From Hydractinia symbiolongicarpus (taxonomy: Eukaryota; Cnidaria; Hydrozoa; Anthoathecata; Hydractiniidae): 64,000 nucleotides of DNA. Of the stretch, positions 34,490-46,348 are shown in pieces (position 1 is the stretch's first letter; every line of letters begins with the position of its first letter). Location: assembly GCF_029227915.1 (NCBI RefSeq), contig NC_079889.1:5890001-5954000 (forward strand), in the 5' to 3' direction. The translations under genes and the position numbers were made by a program. The notes under the pieces were generated by a model. It made no database searches and was not told where the DNA came from. It saw only the letters and a list, made by a program, of their open reading frames with translations.

Positions 34490-37060
34490 ATTTTGTAACT
34501 TTTTAGGTTACTCCTTTTTATTTTATGTTATAAACAATATTAATTTATGGTTTAACTGTCAATGCTCTTGCTATACTTAAGAATCAAACAGATAAAAGTA
34601 GACAGCAATTTTTGTTTTTTTCTAAGAACCAGAGAATTGCCATCACAAAATAAACCCACAAATATTAACAACCACTTTCGAGCAATATCTGTTCACTTTC
34701 ATGAAGCATGTGTAACAATTTTTTACCAAATTCTGTTGTTATAGCTCTGTCCTACCGAGCAAAAAATAATAAAAAATATTAACAATAAAGATAGATGCCC
34801 ATTACACAGGAGAACTATAACATCAATCATGTATAGGGTCTATATCTTGGCAACAACAACAACATGCAATTTATCCAGCAAGCAACTCACCTGTACAGGG
34901 TATATATAGTATCCAACATTAAATGGATTGTGTAATGAACTTAAAGCAGAACCCAAATCAACCAATCTCTTCATTGTTTTTTATAAACCTTGGCCAGGTA
35001 TTCCCTAAAAAAAGTTATATTAAATTACCAACACAAATCAAGCACAATTTACAATTATATAGTATTATTTTAGAAAATTGAGATAAGCAATTGTGACGAG
35101 TCCAAGGATTTTACCAACAAACTATATAATGATAATTTTCACTTATCAAGATGTTACATTGCTAATAGCTAAACAGTAAAAAAGAAATTCAAATAAAAAA
35201 TAAAAATAAAAATAAAATTCACTATAGAAACAGAAAACCCCAAACATTGATGTATAATATTTACCAGATACTTTATACTAATATACAACGAAAATATATT
35301 TCATCGAGCTCTGTAATGACGAAGATAGAACATTTCTGATTTGTTTTTTGTTTCCTTCTTTTGTTATTTATTTATATTTTACCAATCATACTGTGTATGA
35401 TAAAATTCATTACAGCACCAGGGAAAAGTAACAGGTGTCTTTTTATGGTATTTTTTTCATATTTTTGTGTCCACCTGTTGTTTACTAATAGTGAAAATCG
35501 ACAAGCGAAAAGAAAAGAGCAACATGCTTAATTAATTTTGTAAAATTTGAAATACATGCCAACACGGAATTTTCTCCTCAACCTTTAGAACTTCTTTTTT
35601 TTTGTTCTTTTTTTTCAAATATTTTTTTTTGATTCCCTTCATTATCATTTTTGAAGCATATTTTATTTTTTATTTTTTTGTTTCTTAATGCGATTGAGCA
35701 GCCCTATATTTGCATAGTATTTTTTTTACTTTTGCAATTTTTACACTTTTTAAATAAGGAGTACTCTGGGCACAAGGTTGTGAAATACATGTAAATAATT
35801 CGTGGAAAATATACTTGAGATGAAGAACAAAATTTTGGATTTATATTTTCACAAATCGACACTTTGGAATATTCCTTGGTTAATATTTTCTGTATATATA
35901 TAAACAATTCGAACAATTCTGAAAGATTAATTTATTTAAAATAACAGTCTACAACAATATTTGTGATCAATTTCGTAGCGCAGTCTTTACGAATATCAAG
36001 ATACGCACAAAACCGGCGTAGCGTTAGGTCGCGGGGTCAGGTCGGACTTTAAAAGTCGTGACGTTACGGCAATCGGTTAAAAAATCGGTCGAAGATACGG
36101 TAAAATATTGACCTCAAGTTTTCGCCGGACATGTAACTCGGTTTACCGTAAAAATTTGTAAATCCCTAACTCCCCAACTCATAACTTCCTAACTTTTATA
36201 ACTCGAACACTTCCTAGACTCGATATTTACTAATAAAAAGATGTGTTAGCAGGTCAAATGATCACACAAAGTACACGTTGTTATCTTGTGTCACATATTC
36301 ATTTTATTACGCTCACTGTGATTATATGGAAATTAAAATTAAAAGTTAAAAATAGTTGTAATAGATTGATTTTTAATATTTTTCGATCGTGAAAATCACG
36401 ATAATATTATAAGTAACAAAAATTTATGAAGAAACATATAGCTGGAACTTTACAGTGCACTTCCAGTCATACAGTTTTCAAAGAAGTCTTTAATTTTTTT
36501 CACGACCGACCGACTCAGTTTGAAAACTAACTTTGCCCGTACAACGAATAATTTCAAGCATATGTTTCCATACGATTTTCGATGCAAGCGTTTTGTTTTT
36601 GGTCAGGAAAGTCTTAGTTAGGGAATTCAGTATCTTTTTTCTCACAAAAGTCAGGGAAATATATCACTTTTTTCTGTAAGTCAGGGGCAAAAATTCTCTG
36701 CACCTGCTATGAACCCCTGGTATATAAGGTTGAACTGGGAATCATGATTGCATATTTTCCTGCAGAGCAATGAACAAACCTCAATAAAACTTAGCCACTA
36801 TATAATAAGAATGAAACAGTCAATAGTCATCCAAATTTTTGTTGTAATTTGTGAAAATTATTTCTGGCTCTACGTTGTATTTGTGAACAAAATTTTATGT
36901 GAAAATGCATCATGTCGAAATTTCATCTTGTCAAATATTTTGCAGAAATGAACTTCAAGAATTTAATTTATATCACCTTTAATTTGAAGCATATTTTGTG
37001 GCAAAGACTTTCTCTTTCCGAAACTTTACCACATTTCTTAAAATTTTGTTCGGATTTTCT
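34490..37060. other. No recognisable gene
   Basis: AT-rich. 35990-36240 is relatively CpG-rich (for example ACCGGCGTAGCGTTAGGTCG) without an ORF. An acceptor-like TTTTCCTGCAG ends near 36766 but no convincing exon follows. Confidence 0.45.
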
Positions 37061-37066
37061 TTCCAG

Positions 37067-38075
37067 GAAATGCTGTACATGTGTACGTACATGATGTATC
37101 ACCTGTAGAAACGTCAAGAAGGAACAGTAATGTTGCGTATTTCAATATGAAAATTCAGGCGGAAGAAAAAAATTACCGCGGAATTTCCTATCGTATGGAT
37201 TTGATGGAGGCTTTCGATTCTGCAATGGAACATAAATCTCCAGTAAAAATAACCACCGTTGTAACCAGGCCGAATAAGTTCTCAAATGAACTCATGGATT
37301 TAGAAGTTACGAAAGATTCCAATGTAGAACCGACAGATGCGTCCTTTGAATCAAAGCCAATGATAGTACAATCTGTAGATGTCACAGTCAAGGAAATCAA
37401 AGGCGGAAACCATGTAAACCAGTTGGTTAATGTAAAGGGTTTTTTAACTGTCGAAAACAGACCGACAACACTCATTACAATCCTAATGAAAACTGCCATT
37501 ATAAATGATGAAAATGATAACATGTTTGTGGAACTATGGGGATCATTTGCAACAAATGTTACTACAAATGGCTCATATGTATTGCAGAATTTACGTTTGA
37601 AGGAATGGCCAACAGGACTCTTCAAATTATCAACGCAAGGTTTGTCTAAAGTTGTAACATCTGATGAAATATTTGCTCCTTGTAATGATGACGTGGCCAC
37701 ATTGATTTTCAAATTGCAGATTTCCCCCCGATGAGTATTGAGTCCATATCTCGAAAGTTGGCGTGTCCCAAGTGTCGGAAAACATCACAGGATAACCATT
37801 CAACCTTGTTCATATGTTAGCATTGTCAATTATCTACATTAAAAAAGAATGCTAAGATAAATTTTACTTTATCAGCAATGTTCTTGGTTGAAAACAAGCC
37901 TGAAACAATCACATTGTTTTGGAATAGTGTTGAAGATTTTTACACCAAAGTTGCAATGCCGATTCCAGGTGACCAGAATCAAGTTGTGTATGATATGCTG
38001 TCGAAAGTTGGGATTAAAATACTATTTGATCGCACTGTGTTGGTTTCAAGTAATGCATTGAATAGACAAGCATAA
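37067..38075 (+). pseudogene. RPA-like OB-fold ssDNA-binding protein, last exon, two lesions
   Basis: An acceptor TTTCTTTCCAG (ends 37066) leads into an open frame reading VYVHDVSPVETSRRNSNVAYFNMKIQ..., an OB-fold/RPA1-like layout of about 220 residues. The frame breaks at a C6 run (37724-37729; seven C would keep the frame). It continues as MSIESISRKLACPKCRKTSQ, then ...FIC, TAG, HCQLSTLKKNAKINFTLS and MFLVENKPETITLFWNSVED, ending at TAA 38073-38075. CPKC...C.HC is the zinc-binding module of RPA-like C-terminal domains. The TAG replaces a Glu codon, as shown by GAG in the four copies of this segment downstream. Upstream exons are not identified. RPA-like genes of this kind are often carried by Helitrons, but no Rep/helicase is in the window. 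The segment from 37811 is the left end of the tandem array. Confidence 0.65.
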
Positions 38076-38379
38076 ACAGATACTTTATACTTTTATATTT
38101 TGTTTACTTTATTCGATTTTTTGAGATGTAGTTTATAACTCTTGTGATTTTGCGGTATAGCAACAAATGTGTTCTTTAAAACAGGAGTTATTTTACTTCT
38201 GTTTTAAAGAACATATATACATATATATACACATAGTATATCTTTACTATATTGATTTTCATCTCACGATTTTCATGTTGTATCACTCTTGTGATTTTGC
38301 GGTATAGCAGTAAATGTGTTCTTCAACGGGAGTGAAGTTTAGAGTATGTATATCTTTACTATATTGATTTGCATCTCAT

Positions 38380-38676
38380 GTGTTTATAATAAAAAAAGTA
38401 TTTCACTTGATTAGTGAGTATATAATCATTTTTCCTGGCTATCTCCACCATTTTGAAGCACTCGCGCCAGAATTTTGGGGCAATACTTTTCAGACCCCCG
38501 AACTTTTTACCTTCGAAGGTGTGTTGTCTTATTCAGCTTCGGGTTTGAGCGCCAACATTGAAAATCTCGCGATAAACTTCCTATTCATTTCCCGATTTGT
38601 CTTTCTGAACAACAGAACGACATATGGCATTGCGCCAAAAACGAGACAAAATTTGTTCCCGAAGTTTATCGTGTAA
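38380..38676 (+). CDS. Hypothetical 98-residue ORF of the array unit
   Basis: Open also in U3 (47025-47321), U4 (51624-51920) and, slightly shorter, U5 (58952-59221); deleted in U2. It is hydrophobic at the start (VFHLISEYIIIFPGYL). No family is recognised. The first codon is ATG in the others' alignment, but no promoter or splice evidence was found. The open frame may simply be shared by descent. Confidence 0.2.
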   Translation: MFIIKKVFHLISEYIIIFPGYLHHFEALAPEFWGNTFQTPELFTFEGVLSYSASGLSANIENLAINFLFISRFVFLNNRTTYGIAPKTRQNLFPKFIV

Positions 38677-38806
38677 ACCACCATACTACAAATCAGAGCC
38701 TTCATAGCAATTTCTCTGCGTTGTTATGGCTTATCAACTTTCATAGCGTAGCGCGATGCGGCCAGGCTCGACACGTATGAAACTAGGAACGATGGGGAAA
38801 CTGAAA

Positions 38807-39076
38807 TGTCCCATTAAGTCGTTTTCTATGAGAATCTTGTACTTTACTATAGACTGTTGAGAAGTAAGTTTTCTTTTGTGCGCTACGCTGATATTGTTAG
38901 ACGATATGTTGCTTTGAAATTGACTTTGAATGCAATGCGCAACAAAAGACAGCGAATATTTTCTCAGAAGGTTTTGGTTCCAGGGACCGGTAGATTATTT
39001 CATCGATCCCGAACTTACTGTGTTCCAAAAACTAGTAAAGTACAAGATTCTCATAGAAGACGACTTAAGTGGGACA
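38807..39076. repeat. Inverted-repeat-bounded segment, found in both orientations within the array
   Basis: Left arm 38807-38849 and right arm 39033-39076 are near-perfect reverse complements (TGAGAATCTTGTACTTTACTA against TAGTAAAGTACAAGATTCTCA, plus flanks). The enclosed segment reads GAAGTAAGTTTTCTTTTGTG... in U1, U3, U4 and U5. In U2 (about 42969-43171) the same segment is reverse-complemented next to the right arm. Confidence 0.8.
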
Positions 39077-39278
39077 TTGATAGACTAAAAACGCAAAGAA
39101 ATGGTCCATGGATAGGCTAGGGACCGGGAAAATTTGTCCCATTTAGCGAAAGTCCTACTTATCTGAAACATTTGCACACAGATGGTTATAGACGCAAGTC
39201 TTCTTGTTTTTGTATAAAGCGTCGCTTGATGATAACAAAAAAGTGAAGATGTGGTGTTGTTTGTATCTCCAAGTTTAC

Positions 39279-39981
39279 CTTGCAAACACCGTTAATTATT
39301 TTCTGATGGAAGTCAGGTTTAGTACAGACGGCAGTACTGAAAGCAATATTTGTCAGGCTTATGAATTTTTTGCATGCTGCTTTAGCTTGTATGACTAACT
39401 TATCATGGTTTAGAAATAATAATCTAGCCAATCCATCCACAACCGCCTTCCAAGAACTTTTATAAAAACTTTTAGCCTTAGAAACTAATCTCCTGAGTGA
39501 ATTAAGGGAAAACAAGGGTGATATTTTATTACTTGCTTATTTATTAAAAAAGTCGACATTTTGCTTTCTAAATTTTCTCAGATACCAGCAAAAAGCCCGA
39601 GCAATGGATTAACAGTTCCATTGTAAGGAAAAACATTTTTACGACACTATTCTTAAAACCAACATTAAGATATGTTTAGAAAATGGTATTGCAGGGTAAT
39701 TTTTATTTAGCTAACTTATCAATTAAATAAAAACAACAAATGAGGAAATAAGCGCCCAGTGGGGATACACACTCAGCGTGTCAAACTTTGATATAAAGAA
39801 CATTTTGCAACAGTACTTATTTTAAATAAAATGCGATGTAGTAGGTAACGAGAAATTAGAGTTCGACATTTATTATTTTTCCTACCAATATTGCTATTTG
39901 TTAACTCAACTCCGAGACATAAAAAAACTGCCATTAACAAAACATAAAAAAACTTTTAAACATTTCCTTAGGCTTCATCAT
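39279..39981 (-). pseudogene. Secreted cationic protein 2, unit 1 copy, signal exon broken
   Basis: Exon B (39484-39279) is open and equivalent to the U2/U3 copies. In exon A the start ATGATGAAGCC is present at 39981, but a small indel changes the frame and gives TAA after about 14 codons. Unit 1 alone keeps a CAG acceptor (TTTCAG near 39160) for a third exon. See the unit 3 entry for the model. Confidence 0.35.
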
Positions 39982-40710
39982 AACGCTAGCTTTATGTTGT
40001 AGTTCGAGCCTACACAAACATGGATTATTAAAAATGTCGTTAAACGGTTTTTTATTTAAAAATGAGAAAACTTAATAGTGATGCCAAAAAAAACACCTAT
40101 ATTTTCAGTGTTAAATTACGAAGAGAATTTGAACATTAAAACGACATAACACAAAACTTATTTTCACAATGGAAGTTATCAAGAACGAGGGATAACCCAC
40201 TTTTAAAAAGTCTGTCTCAATATAGAACGATGCATTCTAACAGAATGGAATTACATTTAATATTTAAGCCGACTCCAGACGAAAATAGAAATGATTGGCC
40301 ATTATCACATCCCAGAAAACAAGAGACGCGCTATTCCCTCAGAAATATAGTTTTTTTGTGCTTCGCAAAACATGTAATATTATGTTCTGGCACATGCGCC
40401 ATTAAATGGTTTAAAATGAGTTTTTTTTATAAAAATGTCAAACAATGACATAATGAGCGAACTAAATTCTGTGCTCTGTATTAACATCAGTATGAAAAGA
40501 TCAGTATTTAGCTGTATCTGTTTGTTCGGTTATAGGAACATAACAATAACAAAAGCTAAAACCCTATTGGTAAAATATAATCAAAAGAAATGTTTGTGTT
40601 TATTTTCCTGGAAATGGGCTCCTGATGATTCGTCGTGGATAATAAAATCGTCGTCGTCGGCGGGAAGATCTTCTTCGTCGGCCATATTATCTACGTCGGC
40701 GAGAATATCT

Positions 40711-41292
40711 TCATCGGCGGGAAGATCTTCTTCGTCGGCGGCGTGAAAACCAGGCCGCGGGATCTTAAAGAGCATTAAATTAAATATTTATATAAAGATC
40801 TAAGTTCTAAACGTGCTACGGGAAAGACCAGTTTTACCTTGTTCCTCGCCATCTTTTTCTTCGACAGCGCTGTCGCTCTTTTCAATATCATTTCCTTCTT
40901 CGTCTTCTGCACAAAAAGTTAATAGGTAAAAGGTTTTTTTTCCATAAAGCACTAAGATGTTAGAGAAACTGAATATTAAAAGCAATACAAACCATCGTTT
41001 ATTTCTTCTGGGTCACTGTCTTCGACTTCATCATGGTCATTCCCTTCGGTGAAATCCTCTTTTTCTTCGTCTTCTGAAGGGTCTAATTCGGAAGTATCAT
41101 CAACAGCATCTTCTTGAACTTTTATTTTTTGCTCTACAAAATTAGCCTGTTTGTTAACCTTTAATCCTTATTGTGAAAGCTTTGTATTAACTATTTTATA
41201 GAAAATCAAGCTAAAACACAAAAAATCTGAAATCTACCTGCGCATAGAACGGCAACGAATCCGAAAAGCAGCACCAAGTGAATTAACTTCAT
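40711..41292 (-). CDS. Signal-acidic-propiece-Arg-tail precursor, unit 1 (antimicrobial-peptide-like), shortened tail
   Basis: Coding exons 41292-41238, 41133-40993, 40906-40838 and 40763-40711, all with GT-AG borders and phase 1. A 5' untranslated exon ends at the donor 41483/41482 (AAG/GTATGT), and the ATG follows an acceptor CCATTCTTAG. Exon 1 encodes a signal peptide (KLIHLVLLFGFVAVLCA). Exons 2-3 encode about 70 residues dominated by Asp/Glu. Exon 4 encodes DPAAWFS then an Arg-rich tail. This is the charge-balanced precursor layout of cationic host-defence peptides (for example Hydra arminins); no sequence match to a named family is claimed. In this copy a C-to-T change makes TGA at 40713-40711, removing the last eight residues present in the other units; predicted length 105. 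A TATA box lies at 41561-41554. A protamine-like or matrix role is an alternative, but the signal peptide argues for secretion. Confidence 0.65.
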
Positions 41293-41553
41293 CTAAGAAT
41301 GGAAACAAAGTGCGTTAAAATGGATAATTTATAATCATTCATCTTGTGATAGGAAGTGTGCGATGCAAAAAAATTGTCGCAAAATTCAACAGGAACACAA
41401 AGAAAAATAGTTTATTACTACGAAAAAAAACAACGAGATACTGTCATGCGCTCTTAATATAAATATACAGAGGGTTACATACCTTGTTTACTACTCTGAT
41501 ATTATCAGCGCAGTGTTCTGCTTTTTCACTGACGAATTCTAAATCCTTTACCC

Positions 41554-41561
41554 TTTATATA
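41554..41561 (-). promoter_or_regulatory. TATA box, unit 1 Arg-tail gene
   Basis: TATATAAAGG on the minus strand, about 70 bases upstream of the 5' exon donor. Confidence 0.6.
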
Positions 41562-41883
41562 CTGTCTTAGAGAAGTTTAGGGTAATTAAACAGAAAAATA
41601 TCGATTTAAAACTATAATGATTAATCCAGGGGGAGATAAACATGTTATTTTTCGTCAAATTGCTAAAATTAAAATGATAACAAACCTCCCTAACCACGTG
41701 TTTGTGGAAAACTAGTAAAGTATTTGTAAAACTATGCTTCGATTGAAAAGATGTAATTGTAGGCGTAGGCGTCATTTTGATAAACCGCAAATTATTTTAC
41801 ACTCGTTACAAAGTCCTGTGGGCTCATTTGGTTTCAAAACAGTAGAAAGGAAGTTTCTTATTTCTGCATATTTTAAGGTGAAT

Positions 41884-42072
41884 TTAAAAAAATGAGAGTG
41901 GAAAATAAGAATTTTGAAAGAACAAAGGCGGGAAATAGGAATTTGTAAAGACGGAGGGCAAAAAATAAGACTTTAAAGCTATTGTACGAGCTGTACTTCC
42001 CCACATTGTCTGGTCAGAAACAAGTTTTGTTGCGGATTGCACGAAATATAAAAACGATACACGAACTATCAT
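41884..42072 (-). CDS. Hypothetical 62-residue ORF conserved in all five units
   Basis: Open in U1-U5 (46010-46198, 50609-50797, 57910-58098, 61796-61984). It starts MIVRVSFLYFVQSATKLVSD and ends in Phe/Tyr/Pro-rich repeats (NSYFPPLF, NSYFPLSF). No promoter, no family. Conservation may reflect recent duplication only. Confidence 0.2.
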   Translation of the reverse strand: MIVRVSFLYFVQSATKLVSDQTMWGSTARTIALKSYFLPSVFTNSYFPPLFFQNSYFPLSFF

Positions 42073-42222
42073 GAAATAAGTAGAAGAATATATTGTTCTT
42101 GTTTATTTTAAACGCCAAGTTTGCATCGATTTAATTGCTTGCTTAGTTCAACCCGATAGAGTTTCACACCACCATCATTGGTTTTGGAAGTGCTTGTAAT
42201 ATTCTGTAGGCGCCATAGCTAG

Positions 42223-42594
42223 ATGCATTTTAATTTACACGGACGGAACACAGCACTGCTGTTTCTTTGTGTCAGCAAATGTGTTAGTAGTGTTAAGGTA
42301 GGTTTCCATACGACTGCATTTTCCGAGCTCATATGTGAGCATTGTCAATTATCTACATTAAAAAAGAATGCGAAGATAAATTTTACTTTATCAGCAATGT
42401 TCTTGGTTGAAAACAAGCCTGAAACAATCACATTGTTTTGGAATAGTGTTGAAGATTTTTACACCAAAGTTGCAATGCCGATTCCAGGTGACCAGAATCA
42501 AGTTGTGTATGATATGCTGTCGAAGGTTGGGCTTAAAATACTATTTGATCGCACTGTGTTGGTTTCAAGTAATGCATTGAATAGACAAGCATAA
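42223..42594 (+). CDS. Chimeric junction ORF 1 (U1/U2)
   Basis: 123 codons crossing the duplication breakpoint at 42329/42330. The first 36 residues come from the right end of one unit (MHFNLHGRNTALLFLC...), the rest from the RPA-like zinc and C-terminal segment of the next (CEHCQLSTLKKNAK...). Ends at the RPA stop. The frame is open in all four junctions. Expression is unknown. Confidence 0.4.
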   Translation: MHFNLHGRNTALLFLCVSKCVSSVKVGFHTTAFSELICEHCQLSTLKKNAKINFTLSAMFLVENKPETITLFWNSVEDFYTKVAMPIPGDQNQVVYDMLSKVGLKILFDRTVLVSSNALNRQA

Positions 42595-43416
42595 ACAGAT
42601 ACTTTATACTTTTATATTTTGTGTACCTTCTTCGATTTTTTGAGATGTAGTTTATAACTCTTGTGATTTTGCGGTATAGCAACAAATGTGTTCTTTAAAA
42701 CAGGAGTTATTTTACTTCTGTTTCAAAGAACATATATTGATAACTATATTAATTTTCATCTCACGATTTTCATGTTGTATCACTCTTGTGATTTTGCGGT
42801 ATAGCAACAAATGTGTTCTTTAAAACAGGAGTTATTTTACTTCTGTTTCAAAGAACATATATTGATAACTATATTGATTTTCATCTCACGATTTTCATGT
42901 TGTGATTTATAGCAGTAAATGTGTTCTTCAACGGGAGTGAAGTTTAGAGTATATCTTTAAATTAAAAATCTACGAAAGTTGATAGACCCAGAGGATCACA
43001 GTAAGTTCGGGGTCGATGAAATATGCTACCGGTCTTTGGAACCAAAAACTTCTGAGAAAATATTCGCTGTCTTTTGTTGCGCATTGCATTCAAAGTTAAT
43101 TTCAAAGCAACATATCGTCTAACAATATCAGCGTAGCGCACAAAAGAAAACTTACTTCTCAACAGTCTATAGTAAAGTACAAGATTCTCATAGAAGACGA
43201 CTTAAGTGGGACATTGACAGACTGAAAACGTAGAGAAATGGTACATGGATAAGCTAGGGACCGGGAAAATTTGTCCCATTTAGCGAAAGTCCTACTTATC
43301 CGAAACATTTGCACACAGATGGTTATAGACGCAAGTCTTCTTGTTTTGTATATAGCGTCGCTTGATGATAACAAAAAAGTGAAGATGTGGTGTTGTTTGT
43401 ATCTCCAAGTTTGTAC

Positions 43417-44111
43417 CTTGCAAACACCGTTAATTATTTTCTGATTGAAGTCAGGTTTAGTACAGACGGCAGTACTGAAAGCAATATTTGTCAGGCTTAT
43501 TAATTTTTTGCATGCTGCTTTAGCTTGTATGACTAACTTATTATAGTTTAGAAATAATAATCTAGCCAATCCATCCACAACCGCCTTCCAAGAACTTTTA
43601 TAAAAACTGTTAGCCTTAGAAACTAATCTCCTGAGTGAATTAAGGGAAAACAACGGAGATATTTTATTACTTGCTTATTTATTAAAAAAGTCGACATTTT
43701 GCTTTCTAAATTTTCTCAGATACCAGCAAAAAGCCCGAGCAATGGATTAACAGTTCCATTGTAAGGAAAAACATTTTTACGACACTATTCTTAAAACCAA
43801 CATTAAGATATGTTTAGAAAATGGTATTGCAGGGTAATTTTTATTTAGCTAACTTATCAATTAAATAAAAACAACAAATGAGGAAATAAGCGCCCAGTGG
43901 AGAAACACACTCAGCGTGTCAAACTTTGATATAAAGAACATTTTGCAACAGTACTTATTTTAAATAAAATGCGATGTAGTAGGTAACGAGAAATTGGAGT
44001 TCGACATTTATTATTTTTCCTACCAATATTGCTATTTGTTAACTCAACTCCGAGACATAAAAAAACTGCCACCAACAAACATAAATAAAACATTTTGTTA
44101 GGCTTCATCAT
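43417..44111 (-). CDS. Secreted cationic protein 2, unit 2 copy
   Basis: Exon A 44111-44024 encodes MMKPNKMFYLCLLVAVFLCL, a signal-peptide-like start, and ends at a GTAGGA donor in phase 1. Exon B 43622-43417 restores the frame with SKAKSFYKSSWKAVVDGLAR and includes AACKK, TAVCTK and NGVCK, ending at an AAG/GTACAA donor in phase 0. The 3' exon is uncertain because the TTTCAG acceptor seen in unit 1 is TTTCGG here. Alternatively the exon A frame simply continues unspliced to a stop at 43911, giving a 66-residue Lys/Arg-rich secreted peptide. Either way the product is small, secreted and basic. Not recognised as a family. Confidence 0.4.
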
Positions 44112-44812
44112 AACGCGTAGCTTTATGTTGTAGTTCGAGCCTACACAAACATGGATTATTAAAAATGTCGTTAAACGGTTTTTTATTTAAAAATGAGAAA
44201 ACTTAATAGTGATGCCAAAAAAAACACCTATGTTTTCAGTGTTAAATTACGAAGAGAATTTGAACATTAAAACGACATAACACAAAACTTCTTTTCAAAA
44301 TGGAAGTTATCAAGAACGAGGGATAACCCACTTTTAAAAGGTCTGTCTCAATATAGAACGATGCATTCTAACAGAATGGAATTACATTTAATATTTAAGC
44401 CGACTCCAGACGAAAATAAAAATGATTGGCCATTATCACATCCCAGAAAACAAGAGACGCGCTATTCCCTCAGAAATATAGTTTTTTTGTGCTTCGCAAA
44501 ACATGTAATATTATGTTCTGGCACATGCGCCATTAAATGGTTTGAGTTTTTTTTATAAAAATGTCAAACAATGACATAATGAGCGAACTAAATTCTGTGC
44601 TCTGTATTAACATCAGTATGAAAAGATCAGTATTTAGCTGTATCTGTTTGTTCGGTTATAGGAACATAACAATAACAAAAGCTAAAACCCTATTGGTAAA
44701 ATATAATCAAAAGAAATGTTTGTGTTTATTTTCCTGGAAATGGGCTCCTGATGATTCGTCGTGGATAATAAAATCGTCGTCGTCGGCGGGAAGATCTTCT
44801 TCGTCGGCCATA

Positions 44813-45418
44813 TTATCTACGTCGGCGAGAATATCTTCGTCGGCGGGAAGATCTTCTTCGTCGGCGGCGTGAAAACCAGGCCGCGGGATCTTAAAGAGCA
44901 TTAAATTAAATATTTATATAAAGATCTAAGTTCTAAACGTGCTACGGGAAAGACCAGTTTTACCTTGTTCCTCGCCATCTTTTTCTTCGACAGCGCTGTC
45001 GCTCTTTTCAATATCATTTCCTTCTTCGTCTTCTGCACAAAAAGTTAATAGGTAAAAGGTTTTTTTTCCATAAAGCACTAAGATGTTAGAGAAACTGAAT
45101 ATTAAAAGCAATACAAACCATCGTTTATTTCTTCTGGGTCACTGTCTTCGACTTCATCATGGTCATTCCCTTCGGTGAAATCCTCTTTTTCTTCGTCTTC
45201 TGAAGGGTCTAATTCGGAAGTATAAACAACAGCATCTTCTTGAACTTTTATTTTTTGCTCTACAAAATTAGCCTGTTTGTTAACCTTTAATCCTTACTGC
45301 GAAAGCTTTGTATTAACTATTTTATAGAAAATCAAGCTAAAACACAAAAAATCTGAAATCTACCTGCGCATAGAACGGCAACGAATCCGAAAAGCAGCAC
45401 CAAGTGAATTAACTTCAT
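44813..45418 (-). CDS. Signal-acidic-propiece-Arg-tail precursor, unit 2
   Basis: Exons 45418-45364, 45259-45119, 45032-44964, 44889-44813, all phase 1; 113 residues. It has the full tail: after DPAAWFS come six Arg, two Ser, four Arg, Tyr-Ser and four Arg before TAA 44815-44813. Exon 2 has Val-Tyr where other copies have Asp-Asp. 5' exon donor at 45610/45609; TATA at 45688-45681. This is the best candidate for the intact ancestral form. Confidence 0.68.
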
Positions 45419-45680
45419 CTAAGAATGGAAACAAAGTGTGTTAAAATGGATAATTTATAATCATTCATCTTGTGATAGGAAGTGTGCGATGCAAAAAAAA
45501 TTGTCGCAAAATTCAACAGGAACACAAAGAAAAATAGTTTATTACTACGAAAAAAAACAACGAGATACTGTCATGCGCTCTTAATATAAATATACAGAGG
45601 GTTACATACCTTGTTTACTACTCTGATATTATCAGCGCAGTGTTCTGCTGTTTCACTGACGAATTCTAAATCCTTTACCC

Positions 45681-45688
45681 TTTATATA
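45681..45688 (-). promoter_or_regulatory. TATA box, unit 2 Arg-tail gene
   Basis: TATATAAAGG, same position as in unit 1. Confidence 0.6.
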
Positions 45689-46348
45689 CTGTCTTACAGA
45701 AGTTCAGGGTAATTAAACAGAAAAATATCGATTTAAAACTATAATGATTAATCCAGGGGGAGATAAACATGTTATTTTTCGTCAAATCGCTAAATTAAAA
45801 TGATAACACACCTCCCTAACCACGTGTTTGTGGAAAACTAGTAAAGTATTTGTAAAACTATGCTTCGATTGAAAAGATGTAATTGTAGGCGTAGGCGTCA
45901 TTTTGATAAACCGCAAATTATTTTACACTCGTTACAAAGTCCTGTGGGCTCTTTTGGTTTCAAAACAGTAGAAAGGAAGTTTCTTATTTCTGCATATTTT
46001 AAGGTGAATTTAAAAAAATGAGAGTGGAAAATAAGAATTTTGAAAGAACAAAGGCGGGAAATAGGAATTTGTAGAGACGGAGCGCAAAAAATAAGACTTT
46101 AAAGCTATTGTACGAGCTGTACTTCCCCACATTGTCTGGTCAGAAACAAGTTTTGTTGCGGATTGCACGAAATATAAAAACGATACACGAACTATCATGA
46201 AGTAAGTAGAAGAATATCTTGTTCTTGTTTATTTTAAACGCCAAGTTTGCATCGATTTAATTGCTTGCTTAGTTCAACCCGATAGAGTTTCACACCACCA
46301 TCATTGGTTTTGGAAGTGTTTGTAATATTCTGTAGGCGCCATAGCTAG

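Noticed and set aside
37188-37712. 174-codon minus-strand ORF opposite the RPA-like gene
   Set aside because: Antisense shadow; the plus-strand frame has the recognisable OB-fold and zinc module.
40230-40448. 72-codon plus-strand ORF MHSNRMELHL... present in several units
   Set aside because: Broken in unit 5 and merged with another frame in unit 4; no domain or promoter; conservation explained by recent duplication.
40435-40746. Ser/Ala-rich plus-strand ORF repeated in the units
   Set aside because: It is the antisense of the Arg-tail exon 4 repeats; no promoter, and its conservation follows from the gene on the other strand.
40581-40775. Stand-alone acidic 64-codon minus-strand ORF
   Set aside because: The first codon lies in intron 3 and the phase conflicts with the spliced gene; kept only as a finding about dual frames.
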